Shown here piece by piece: positions 1 through 6,046 of a stretch of 34,023 bases of DNA. The DNA comes from an uncultured Methylococcaceae bacterium (lineage in GTDB: Bacteria > Pseudomonadota > Gammaproteobacteria > Methylococcales > Methylomonadaceae). The notes beneath the pieces were generated by a model that saw nothing but the letters and a program-made list of their open reading frames with translations, made no database searches and had not been told where the DNA came from. Where the stretch lies: the NCBI GenBank assembly GCA_903859415.1, contig CAIOMN010000218.1, forward strand, positions 1 to 34,023. The letters are read 5' to 3'. A program made the translations under genes and the position numbers. How positions within the stretch are numbered: position 1 is the stretch's first letter; each line of letters opens with the position of its first letter.

Positions 1-1
1 A

Positions 2-235
2 GTTAAGAAGAAAAAACTGAGCTATAAAGAACAGCAAGAGCTTGAGCAATTACCAAAAGTTATTGATGAGTTAGAAGCTAAGCAGGCAAGTTTGAATGCC
101 CAGATCAGCGCCGCCTCATTTTATAAGCAAGAGCCCTTAGCGATTGCCAAGACCTTGGATGAAATGAAAGCCATTGAAGCTAAATTAGAGCAGGTTTATG
201 ATCGCTGGAATGAGTTAGAAGCCTTGATGGACTGA
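2..235 (+). CDS. uup: ABC-F ATPase (Uup-like), C-terminal end only
   Basis: The reading frame is open from the window edge to a TGA at 233-235 and gives 77 residues. It begins with a lysine-rich stretch followed by KLSYKEQQELEQLP and a long charged helix pair, ending in RWNELEALMD. This is the pattern of the C-terminal coiled-coil domain of Uup-type ABC-F ATPases, which follows the second ATP-binding domain and contributes to nucleic-acid or ribosome binding. Only the tail is visible, so no ATPase motif can be checked. Another ABC-F member with a similar tail is possible. The gene is followed after about 80 bases by tRNA-Ser. Confidence 0.72.
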   Translation, partial: VKKKKLSYKEQQELEQLPKVIDELEAKQASLNAQISAASFYKQEPLAIAKTLDEMKAIEAKLEQVYDRWNELEALMD

Positions 236-318
236 GTCTTCAGATAAAATACATTGCAACTGCTTTGAAACTGGTTTATGCTTTCGGGTTCTCATTAAAT
301 GAGAGTGAAGGATAGTTA

Positions 319-406
319 GGAGAAATGGCCGAGTGGCCGATGGCGCACGCCTGGAAAGTGTGTATACGGCAACGTATCGAGGGTTCGAATCCCTCTTTCT
401 CCGCCA
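319..406 (+). tRNA. tRNA-Ser (anticodon GGA)
   Basis: The sequence folds as a class II tRNA. The acceptor strands GGAGAAA and TTTCTCC pair perfectly. The anticodon stem CACGC/GTGTG encloses the loop CTGGAAA, giving anticodon GGA. There is a long variable arm, and the T arm is GAGGG-TTCGAAT-CCCTC. The CCA end is encoded. The gene is intact although its last 13 bases are the attachment site of the element that follows: the integrated copy regenerates the tRNA end. Confidence 0.97.
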
Positions 407-407
407 C
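394..407 (+). repeat. Attachment-site core, tRNA-proximal copy
   Basis: The 14-mer TCTTTCTCCGCCAC spans the end of the T arm, the 3' acceptor strand, the CCA end and one base beyond. It is repeated exactly at 4906-4919. Identity stops on both sides (C393 versus A4905, C408 versus T4920), so it marks the recombination core. Confidence 0.85.
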
Positions 408-461
408 CTATTCATGGTAAGTGCTTAATAATTAAGCTAAATATATTTTTTATTTTCTTTT

Positions 462-512
462 AGCCCTAGCCCTAACCTCGGCGCTGGTTCACATTTAACC
501 TTGTTGAACAAT
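462..512 (+). repeat. Left-arm repeats, candidate integrase arm-binding sites
   Basis: The block at 469-487 (GCCCTAACCTCGGCGCTGG) matches 4778-4796 at 17 of 19 positions. It is preceded here by a partial copy GCCCTA at 463-468, and in the right arm by GCCCTAACCCTC. A second shared word, GTTGAACAAT, lies at 503-512 and at 4822-4831. Both words occur in the same order and orientation just inside the two att cores. This fits arm-type binding sites for the integrase, which is an inference from position and repetition. Confidence 0.5.
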
Positions 513-520
513 ACATCCGC

Positions 521-564
521 AAGACTTGCCGATACTAAAGTTTAGTATTAAGCCAAGTCTTTTT
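521..564 (+). terminator. Long hairpin followed by T run, inside the element's left end
   Basis: The outer stem AAGACTTG (521-528) pairs with CAAGTCTT (554-561). The inner stem is a perfect inverted repeat, ATACTAAA-g-TTTAGTAT (532-548). Four T residues end the structure. It could terminate transcription from tRNA-Ser, whose own terminator was moved to about 4950 by the insertion. A cruciform or protein-binding role is also possible. Confidence 0.45.
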
Positions 565-686
565 ATTTCCCTAAAGTGTTCGCTTTCCATGTTAGCAATA
601 AATTTTGTATTTAATGCAGGTTATCCTGATAATGTGCAATTTATTAGATAGCCATAGCCCGTTGTGATTCATTAAGGTGTCTACGC

Positions 687-881
687 TTAAACCATCTCCT
701 TATCTGCATATTGATAGCTGACTTTAGTATTACCAATCAAAGCGGGTTCTGGTAATGGCAAAGCATGACTAAATCGAATTATTGTAATCTCCATTAGTTC
801 GGGGTTGTTTCTTCCTTCGAGCTTTTCAAGCCTTGCCTTAATGCTCGCTTGATAGACCTCTATATTGATTAATCCACTCAT
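687..881 (-). CDS. Tiny hypothetical protein, coiled-coil motif, element-borne
   Basis: This is a 64-residue frame at the 3' end of the element's minus-strand gene chain. Residues 12-22 read ASIKARLEKLE, closely matching the start (SIKNRVEKLE) of the upstream neighbour, with which it overlaps by 44 bases. The match suggests a tandem duplicate of a small coiled-coil gene. The copy has lost the initiator expected at the motif, so the start at 881 is only the first available ATG. It may be an untranslated remnant. No function is recognised. Confidence 0.35.
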   Translation of the reverse strand: MSGLINIEVYQASIKARLEKLEGRNNPELMEITIIRFSHALPLPEPALIGNTKVSYQYADKEMV

Positions 882-1035
882 GCTGTTCTGTTGTTAGTGG
901 CTCGGCTTCGATGTTCTGCCCACTAAATGCGTTCCCCCATTGTTTAGGTGTAAGCGTGGGCGCTAATGTTGGTGGTGTCCATCCATTAGCAACATTACCT
1001 TGTTCTAATTTCTCGACTCGATTTTTTATACTCAT
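838..1035 (-). CDS. Small hypothetical protein of the island operon
   Basis: The 65-residue protein begins MSIKNRVEKLEQGN, a short amphipathic helix, followed by a Pro/Thr-rich stretch (WTPPTLAPTLTPKQWG) and a polar end. Its ATG overlaps the stop of the ATPase gene upstream (ATGA overlap, 1032-1035), which points to translational coupling in one operon. Small proteins starting with an S-x-x-x-R-x-E-x-L-E helix are common beside ATPase genes in islands of this kind, from memory of the class. No enzymatic motif is visible and the function is unknown. Confidence 0.55.
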   Translation of the reverse strand: MSIKNRVEKLEQGNVANGWTPPTLAPTLTPKQWGNAFSGQNIEAEPLTTEQHEWINQYRGLSSEH

Positions 1036-1946
1036 TTCTTTTGCTCCAAGATTTCAATACGCTTCTCTAAGTCCGATCCTTCAATGGCTTTCTGTACCGC
1101 TTGCAACATCCAAACCAGCTTAGTACCCGTTACAGGGTCAATCACTTCTGATCTCGATTCACGATACACTTTAGCCATCTCCGCCTTAACATCAGCTAGT
1201 GTATTTAATTTACATCTGTAACGCTTGCCTTTAACAGCGGTTATAGGCTTACCCGCTACTATCCATGCTCGAATAATTGTTAAAGCAGCACTGATAAATT
1301 CACCACGCTTTTCAGCAACATCATTCACGGGATTTTTCTTAAACTCACGGGTTGCAGGGGTTTCACATTCTGGATCTAAATTAATAGTGACTGTTCGCCG
1401 CGTCATATCTCGAACTGGGTCAACATTATTTCCACTGGATAAAAATAACGCGCGTGTACCCACTATGGCCGTTTTGCTTTGCCCCAATATTCGCCCACTT
1501 ATATTTTCAGAAGTCAGCACCGTGCATAAACTTTTATGAGGGATTAAATCTGTTGTGAGATTATCAAACTCGATCACTGCGGGTGCGGTCAATAACTCGG
1601 CCAGTAACATTTTTTTCATTTCGTCGTCGTCACTGGGAAAACTGTGCGGGGTAGACTTTTCGGGGGTAGCAAATAAAGTAAGTAATTCACACAAAAATGA
1701 TTTACCGCTCCCAATTTGATGGGCGCTTACATGCATCATGGGCGCTAATCGAAGTGTAGAGCGAATGGCTGCGGTTAATATGCCTGATAACGCGGCGGCC
1801 TTGTCATGCTCTGTTTTAAAGCTAAACTCGCTAAATTGTTCATTGGTTATATGTGAATAATCGGTTCTATCGGTTCTATCGGTTATTTCATGCTCGTTAA
1901 GCAAATTTGGCAAACTGGTTTTTATTTGTTCGGCTGACTGACTCAT
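1032..1946 (-). CDS. P4-type helicase/ATPase fragment, probably truncated and fused
   Basis: This encodes 304 residues when started at the ATG that overlaps the preceding 44-aa ORF (ATGA, 1943-1946). An in-frame start nine codons upstream is possible. Near residues 77-84 the motif HQIGSGKS is a Walker A loop. It is followed by an acidic EFDN (Walker B-like) and by SSGNN, a sensor-like segment. This matches the ATPase core of the replication proteins of small islands, which are normally far longer and have an N-terminal primase part. From about residue 240 the sequence changes to a different module (LADVKAEMAKVYRES, LVWMLQAV, SDLEKRIEILE) that I recall as a separate small protein in related elements. 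The gene is therefore best read as an internally deleted helicase joined to that small protein. Near the N terminus a 9-bp unit is repeated three times (1861-1887, DRT repeats). Confidence 0.6.
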   Translation of the reverse strand: MSQSAEQIKTSLPNLLNEHEITDRTDRTDYSHITNEQFSEFSFKTEHDKAAALSGILTAAIRSTLRLAPMMHVSAHQIGSGKSFLCELLTLFATPEKSTPHSFPSDDDEMKKMLLAELLTAPAVIEFDNLTTDLIPHKSLCTVLTSENISGRILGQSKTAIVGTRALFLSSGNNVDPVRDMTRRTVTINLDPECETPATREFKKNPVNDVAEKRGEFISAALTIIRAWIVAGKPITAVKGKRYRCKLNTLADVKAEMAKVYRESRSEVIDPVTGTKLVWMLQAVQKAIEGSDLEKRIEILEQKK

Positions 1947-2077
1947 ATATTCACGCCTACTAATCTTAACCATGATGCTATTTTGATTAACAATGGTTTT
2001 ACTGAGGTGATAAAATAACTGTGCTTGATTTCTTTTGTGCCGTCATTACCAGTGGCGGCGAGGCCTAATCTGTCCAT
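1943..2077 (-). CDS. 44-residue hypothetical ORF between the AlpA-like gene and the ATPase
   Basis: The ATG at 2077 lies two bases after the AlpA-like gene's stop (2080-2082) and is preceded by GGAG within that gene's last codons. Its TGA (1943-1945) overlaps the ATG of the ATPase gene. The peptide starts MDRLGLAATGNDGTKEIKHS and ends in a hydrophobic, basic stretch (PLLIKIASWLRLVGVNI). It may be a true small protein, or simply a coupling ORF left where a larger primase N-terminus was deleted. The perfect packing between neighbours favours translation. The function is unknown. Confidence 0.45.
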   Translation of the reverse strand: MDRLGLAATGNDGTKEIKHSYFITSVKPLLIKIASWLRLVGVNI

Positions 2078-2079
2078 GA

Positions 2080-2325
2080 TTAAGCTCCCATTGATTCAAT
2101 AAGGGCGCGGATGTCTCCCACTCTCCAAGCTGTTGTACGCTCTCCTAATTTGACGGGCTTGGGATATTTTCCAGACTTCACGCCGTTTAAGAATGACGTG
2201 CGACCTATTGGAATTAAAGCGGGAATGTTTTGTTTTTTATTACCTACGATCTGCCAAATTCTTACAAATCCGGTTTCTGGTAATTGTGGGGCATGTGGTT
2301 TTAACGCTGTAGTAGATTGAACCAT
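2080..2325 (-). CDS. AlpA-family helix-turn-helix regulator
   Basis: This 81-residue protein has the AlpA/excisionase-like winged-helix pattern. The segment IPIGRTSFLNGVKSGKYP is followed by PVKLGERTTAWRVGDIRALI, equivalent to the turn and recognition helix plus the R-x-x-x-W-R-x-x-D-I wing of the family. AlpA proteins activate or repress integrase and excision genes in P4-like islands. A good Shine-Dalgarno (AGGAG, 8 bases before ATG) is present, but it sits inside a short inverted repeat (2332-2344). The gene heads the chain 44-aa ORF, ATPase, two tiny ORFs. There is an extended N-terminus of about 25 residues before the domain. Confidence 0.85.
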   Translation of the reverse strand: MVQSTTALKPHAPQLPETGFVRIWQIVGNKKQNIPALIPIGRTSFLNGVKSGKYPKPVKLGERTTAWRVGDIRALIESMGA

Positions 2326-2331
2326 GTTGAT

Positions 2332-2344
2332 GCACTCCTAGTGC
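2332..2344 (-). promoter_or_regulatory. Inverted repeat over the ribosome binding site of the AlpA-like gene
   Basis: On the coding strand the sequence GCACT-AGG-AGTGC is a perfect 5-bp inverted repeat whose loop and right arm contain the AGGAG ribosome binding site. It could be an operator half-site pair or could hide the site in mRNA. Its small size makes chance plausible. Confidence 0.3.
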
Positions 2345-2414
2345 TTATTGAACATGTTTAGGCACTATACGCACATAAATTGATTTGTCGTGGGGGCGAC
2401 TAGCTTCACTCCGG

Positions 2415-2948
2415 CTACTTATTCTTAAGCCAGTCTTTCATGGTAACCTCAGATACTCCCCCAAAGCCGCCTTTTTCTTTAAAATCTTTTGCCGCCTGAA
2501 GCCTGCCACCTTTACCTCGTGGCTCGTAAAGTCTTCTGTTTTCTTGCCAATATTCAATCAACGCGAATTCTTTGAGCCGATTGTTACTATAATTATTTTT
2601 ACCCGCGTCTTGACGCTGTTTCCTTGCAATGTAATGGCTCCCATAATAGTCACCTATATCAAAATTGCCATCAGCTACATATTTCAAGGCTGTAATGAAG
2701 TCGCCATCATCACGAGATATTTCAGCCATCAACAAATTATTAAAAGCTTTAATAAAACCTAGTTCTTTATAACCAGTTATGAAGTCGTCGTATGATGGCC
2801 CCTCGTTACTTCTCTGAGTGCCTAGAACTCTAATCAATGAATCGGTTATACGTGCTCTATCATAGGACTCTACTGCTTGGCTTATTTTATGCTCAAGGTC
2901 TTGTATCTGATCATCTACAAACTTCGCTAAAAGCAAAAGGTCAGTCAT
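2415..2948 (-). CDS. Hypothetical protein of the island, possible DNA-binding C-terminus
   Basis: The protein is 177 residues when started at the ATG at 2948, which has GGAG eight bases upstream. An adjacent ATG at 2951 and a TTG at 2972 are alternatives. The N-terminal part is a predicted helix with heptad-like hydrophobics (LLLLAKFVDDQIQDLEHKI). The middle is mixed helix. The C-terminus (RLQAAKDFKEK, GVSEVTMKDWLKNK) looks like a small helix-turn-helix, where a T-x-x-x-W-L helix would be the recognition helix. That reading is an inference from pattern only. It stands alone between the toxin-antitoxin pair and the AlpA-like gene, on the same strand. I do not recognise the family. Confidence 0.65.
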   Translation of the reverse strand: MTDLLLLAKFVDDQIQDLEHKISQAVESYDRARITDSLIRVLGTQRSNEGPSYDDFITGYKELGFIKAFNNLLMAEISRDDGDFITALKYVADGNFDIGDYYGSHYIARKQRQDAGKNNYSNNRLKEFALIEYWQENRRLYEPRGKGGRLQAAKDFKEKGGFGGVSEVTMKDWLKNK

Positions 2949-3063
2949 CATCAACACTCCATTCAAGTGCAATCATTACGAAGGGATTAACCGGAAATAG
3001 GGTAATGAGTCCTACTTGTTGCCCCGTCGGGCTATCCTGTTAAGTTTGATTATATCAGGGGTA

Positions 3064-3330
3064 TTAGCGATATATATCTTTACGGTGTCCGATCTCGATT
3101 ATTAAAACAATGAGTTCACCGTCTTTAATATGGCAAATTAGCCGATAATCACCAACACGATAGCGCCAATAACTAGCAAGCTTACCTTGTAAGGCTTTAC
3201 CTGTGGCGCGTGGGTTGTCTGAGTTTTGTACTCTTTCAACTAAAAACGTTGTTATTCTTTGTTGAAGTTGCTTATTAAGCTTCTTTAATTCCCGTATTGC
3301 ATCGTCTGAAAACTCAACTACCCAAACCAA
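3064..3330 (-). CDS. RelE/ParE-superfamily toxin
   Basis: The protein has 88 residues, the usual size. It starts VWVVEFSDDAIRELKKLNK and ends with the strand pattern of RelE-type toxins: ASYWRYRVGDYRLICHI, then LIVLIIEIGHRKDIY. RelE toxins cut mRNA in the ribosomal A site. The R-V-G-D-Y-R and H-R-K-x-x-Y segments carry the basic and aromatic residues expected in this superfamily. The start is probably a TTG at 3330, overlapping the last 17 bases of the antitoxin gene, so the two are translationally coupled. The gene appears intact. Confidence 0.87.
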   Translation of the reverse strand: MVWVVEFSDDAIRELKKLNKQLQQRITTFLVERVQNSDNPRATGKALQGKLASYWRYRVGDYRLICHIKDGELIVLIIEIGHRKDIYR

Positions 3331-3538
3331 GCTCTTTCACCACGTCATTAAGTTTGTGTGTAATAGCACCATTATCAATATGACGTTGATAGGCTTTATC
3401 TGCTAAACGTGCATCCTGATAATCTTCTAAACATTCAATCAATAGCCTATTGGCTAATTGCGCCAAAGAGATATGCTCGTTTTCTGCTATCTCAGTAAGC
3501 AAGGCGGTTGTTTCGTTGTCTAACTCTAATGTTGTCAT
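3314..3538 (-). CDS. RelB-like antitoxin
   Basis: The protein has 74 residues. The N-terminal half (TLELDNETTALLTEIAENEHISLAQLANRL, shown here as two parts: TLELDNETTALLTEI and AENEHISLAQLANRL) has the short strand plus two helices of a ribbon-helix-helix DNA-binding domain. The C-terminal half (DARLADKAYQRHID and VKELGL) is the toxin-binding tail typical of RelB-type antitoxins. A Shine-Dalgarno AAGGA lies nine bases before the ATG. The pair would repress its own promoter in the AT-rich stretch 3540-3590. The complete pair may explain retention of an otherwise decaying element. Confidence 0.82.
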   Translation of the reverse strand: MTTLELDNETTALLTEIAENEHISLAQLANRLLIECLEDYQDARLADKAYQRHIDNGAITHKLNDVVKELGLGS

Positions 3539-3593
3539 CGTTCACAATCCTTTTTTATACTTTATTAATTCTTATTATACTTCGGTGAATTAT

Positions 3594-4741
3594 TTACCCA
3601 ATCTTTTTAAACTCGATCACTTGGGCGCCATCCATTATCATGGTGTTTGGTTTTTAATGGCATGAGCAAGCGCCATTTCTACGACTTCACTGGTATAGGC
3701 AGTTGATTCCGCTGCCCAATCTCTAAACGTGGATCGAAAGCCGTGTACGGTTATCTCTCCCTGATCCATGCGCTTTAACAGTTTCAGCATTGCCATGTTG
3801 CTTAAGCCTTTTCTGTTGCTTGGGAAAACATAATCATTAGTCCTTATGGCTGCCATCTCGTTAATGATAGCTAGAGCCTGTGGGCTTAGTGGAACAATAT
3901 GCCCCTTTTTCATCTTCATGCGCTCCGCTGGAATAGTCCATGTTTTTGCAGTTAAATCTATTTCATCCCATGTTGCGCCAATGCTTTCGCCTGTCCTAGC
4001 TGCTGTCAAAATAGTAAACTCTAAGCACTTCGCTGCTATTCCTTCCTGATTGTGTAACAGGTTAATAAACGCGTTAATTTCGGCATAGGGTAGGGCGCTA
4101 TGATGCTCTACTTTTTGTATATCAGAAGGCTTTGGAAAGATTTTATCAAGATGTCCTCTCCAGCGTGCGGGGTTGTTACCTTTGCGAAACTTTTTAACTG
4201 TTGCCCAATCTAACACAGATTCTATGCGCCCACGAACGCGCCCCGCTGTTTCATTTTTAGTTAGCCATATCGGTTCAAGGCATTTTGTAATTAATCCCGT
4301 GTCGATGGATTTAACGTCAAGATCACCAAAAACAGGGAAGGCATATTGAGCAAGTGTGTTTTGCCATTGTTGAATATGTTTTTTATTCTGCCATCCAGCT
4401 TGGTGCGCGTTGATGTAAGCATCTGCACATTGTTTAAATGTCATGGCCTTTGCTATGTTCGCCCTTAACTCATTGTCTAGGCGTTGCTTTTCGGTTAGTG
4501 GATCAATGCCGTTGGTAATTTGCTTGCGTAACGTGTTTGTTTTTTCTCGCGCTTCCTCCAATGTCACTAAATCAACTGGGCCTAATCCTATCTCTGTGCG
4601 CTTTTTCTCTTTCCGGTAAATAAACGCCCATGACTTAGTTAGATTGGGTGTAATCCTTAAATACAAGTTACCGCCATCTGAGTAATAACCCTCTGTTTTT
4701 TTTGTTTCGACTGTTCGCGCTGTCAACTTATTTTTTATCAT
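3594..4741 (-). pseudogene. int: P4-type tyrosine integrase lacking its catalytic tyrosine
   Basis: The open frame runs from 4741 to a TGA at 3638-3640 (367 residues). The N-terminal arm-binding domain (GNLYLRI, SWAFIYR, IGLGPV) and the catalytic domain are recognisable. Arg249 (LTAARTGE), His333 and Arg336 (HGFRSTFRDW) and His360 (ALAH) are present. The family then continues with a segment containing A-A-Y-x-R-G-D, where Tyr is the nucleophile. Here the frame ends at AIKNQTP seven residues after His360. Immediately downstream, in another frame (3594-3635), is MDGAQVIEFKKIG followed by a stop, which resembles the far C-terminal tail of such integrases. A deletion of roughly 25-30 codons with a frame change is the simplest reading. 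Confidence 0.8.
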
Positions 4742-4763
4742 GATGGCATTGTCCTGCTCATTC

Positions 4764-4831
4764 TCGCCCTAACCCTCGCCCTAACCTTGGCGGTGGATTG
4801 AAGTGTATTTCATTGAGTCTCGTTGAACAAT
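4764..4831 (+). repeat. Right-arm repeats matching the left arm of the element
   Basis: This stretch lies between the integrase start and the distal att core. It contains GCCCTAACC twice (4766-4774 and 4778-4786), the 19-base block 4778-4796 shared with 469-487, and GTTGAACAAT (4822-4831) shared with 503-512. Because it lies just upstream of the integrase gene, binding here could also regulate that gene. Confidence 0.5.
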
Positions 4832-4905
4832 GATTTTATAAGTTGCTGTTAAATAACAGTGATTTAATGACTTTTTGAACTTCTTTGAATCTGAGTTGGG
4901 CGGAA

Positions 4906-4919
4906 TCTTTCTCCGCCAC
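4906..4919 (+). repeat. Attachment-site core, distal copy
   Basis: The 14-mer TCTTTCTCCGCCAC is identical to the end of tRNA-Ser (394-407). It defines the right boundary of the element. Chromosomal sequence resumes after it. Confidence 0.85.
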
Positions 4920-4944
4920 TTCTTTTATGAGCAACAGGATTTTT

Positions 4945-4977
4945 AAACCCGCAAGCCTAAGGCTTGGCGGGTTTTTT
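4945..4977 (+). terminator. Rho-independent terminator, probably the original one of tRNA-Ser
   Basis: AAACCCGC (4945-4952) pairs with GCGGGTTT (4967-4974). Inside it AAGCC pairs with GGCTT around a TAA loop with one bulged G, and a T run follows. It lies about 25 bases after the distal att core, where the terminator of tRNA-Ser would lie if the element were excised. Confidence 0.8.
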
Positions 4978-5254
4978 ATTGCCCGGTTGTTTTTACAGTC
5001 CATTAATCGGTAGTTAAGTTTCATTTCAGGTAAACGCACTAGCCATCAAATCATAGTCACAATAATTTTTAAATACTGTTGTGGCGTCGGTGTTTGAAAA
5101 GTCATACAATCAGAATTCTGAATTTTTAAGATATCATAAAAGACGACAGCGAGCCAGGGGCCGGTTAATAGACTGTCTCGTGAGCGCGACTATTAATAAA
5201 CCTGTCAAACTATTAACTTATAATCCACCAAATTGTTGAATTAAGGAAAAATGT
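4978..5254. other. Intergenic stretch, no gene seen
   Basis: This chromosomal spacer lies between the displaced tRNA terminator and the lipoprotein gene. It is AT-rich. A TATAAT word at 5219-5224 could be the -10 box of the lipoprotein gene, but no good -35 box is visible. The minus-strand frame crossing 4836-5039 runs through the att core and the terminator and is not credible. Confidence 0.5.
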
Positions 5255-5545
5255 ATGAAACTAGATATTGGAAAATGGGCTGTAGTTATTCTGCTGAGCT
5301 TTCTTACTTCAGGTTGTTCAAGCATACGTGCGAGGACAGAAACATCTGATAATAAATGGCCTGTCTATCCAGGTGTTCAGCTTGACGTAAAAGAGACTGG
5401 GAAGTTATTCAGTAGCGAGAATTCTGATCCTGTTTTGGTTAAAGGGATCATGTCCATCATCTATGCAATTGATCTACCTATTTCATCCGTATTTGATACG
5501 GCTGTAGCGCCCTATGATCTTTATCAAAGTCAAGCCAGGAAGTAG
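5255..5545 (+). CDS. YceK/YidQ-like small lipoprotein
   Basis: The protein has 96 residues. A hydrophobic signal (WAVVILLSFLTSGC) ends in a lipobox L-T-S-G-C, so Cys21 would be lipidated and the product anchored in an envelope membrane. The mature part contains WPVYPGVQLDV, later IYAIDLPISSVFDTAVAPYDL, which is the signature pattern of the YceK/YidQ lipoprotein family (periplasmic, function unknown). An AAGGAA ribosome site precedes the ATG. The gene appears complete and monocistronic. Confidence 0.85.
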   Translation: MKLDIGKWAVVILLSFLTSGCSSIRARTETSDNKWPVYPGVQLDVKETGKLFSSENSDPVLVKGIMSIIYAIDLPISSVFDTAVAPYDLYQSQARK

Positions 5546-5635
5546 AGTGGTTGGTTTACAATCCGCCATTTAATCTAACCTTTTTGTAGGTTATTAAAAT
5601 ATACACTGACACTGGCTATAACTAAATAATTCGCT

Positions 5636-6046
5636 ATGAATCAAGCGTTGATATTACCGGTTGTAGCAACCGTGTTGCTCTGGGGATGCATGGTCTTTTT
5701 GCCGAAACTTGCATTGTCTGAGCTGAGTCCTCTCAGCGCTATGATTTATGAAATCTGTGGCGGCCTAACTGTTGCGTTGTTTGTGCTGTTTTTTATCGGT
5801 GGACGACCCGAATTCAATCTGCGGGGTGCCGCATTGTGTTATATTGTGGGTGTCTGCGGGTTTCTGGGGACATTGACCTATTTTTACGCTATTACGAAAG
5901 GCCCAGTAAGCACCATAGCCACCATGACGGCCATGTATCCTGTCGTTGCTGTCATCTGTGGTGTTTTCTTTCTAAATGAAGCACTGACACTTAAACAAGC
6001 TATCGGCATAGGGCTAAGCCTGTGTGGTTTAATGCTATTGGTTTAG
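5636..6046 (+). CDS. Half-size EamA-family membrane transporter
   Basis: The 136-residue protein has four to five hydrophobic segments and ends with the EamA motif region: YFYAITKGPVSTIATMTAMY, then PVVAVICGVFFLNEALTLKQ and a last helix. EamA/DMT transporters usually carry two such repeats (about 300 residues). Single-repeat proteins of 140 residues exist and act as dimers, so this is a normal small member and not a fragment. The substrate cannot be told. It follows the lipoprotein gene by 90 bases without a visible terminator. Confidence 0.85.
   Translation: MNQALILPVVATVLLWGCMVFLPKLALSELSPLSAMIYEICGGLTVALFVLFFIGGRPEFNLRGAALCYIVGVCGFLGTLTYFYAITKGPVSTIATMTAMYPVVAVICGVFFLNEALTLKQAIGIGLSLCGLMLLV

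Larger units (their letters stand above)
394..4919. mobile_element. Small integrated genetic element (P4-like island) in tRNA-Ser, apparently defective
   Basis: The tRNA-Ser 3' end and position 4906-4919 share the same 14 bases in direct orientation. The integrase gene sits next to the distal repeat, as is usual for tRNA-targeting islands. All cargo reads on the minus strand: integrase, RelB/RelE pair, unknown protein, AlpA-like regulator, 44-aa ORF, ATPase fragment and two tiny ORFs. AlpA plus P4-type ATPase plus P4-type integrase is the core gene set of small satellite-like islands. No capsid, terminase or conjugation gene is present. The integrase lacks its catalytic tyrosine and the ATPase looks deleted at both ends, so self-mobility is unlikely. 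At about 4.5 kb it is short for this class, consistent with deletion. Confidence 0.85.

Noticed and set aside
911-1539. Plus-strand frames inside the island
   Set aside because: They are antisense to the ATPase and neighbouring small genes, lack ribosome sites and show no protein-like pattern.
4836-5039. Minus-strand frame of 67 residues
   Set aside because: It runs through the distal att core and the strong terminator at 4945-4977, has no protein-like pattern and no ribosome site.
5636-6046. EamA protein as a truncated pseudogene
   Set aside because: Single-repeat EamA proteins of about 140 residues with this ending are a normal class, and the frame has a proper start and stop.
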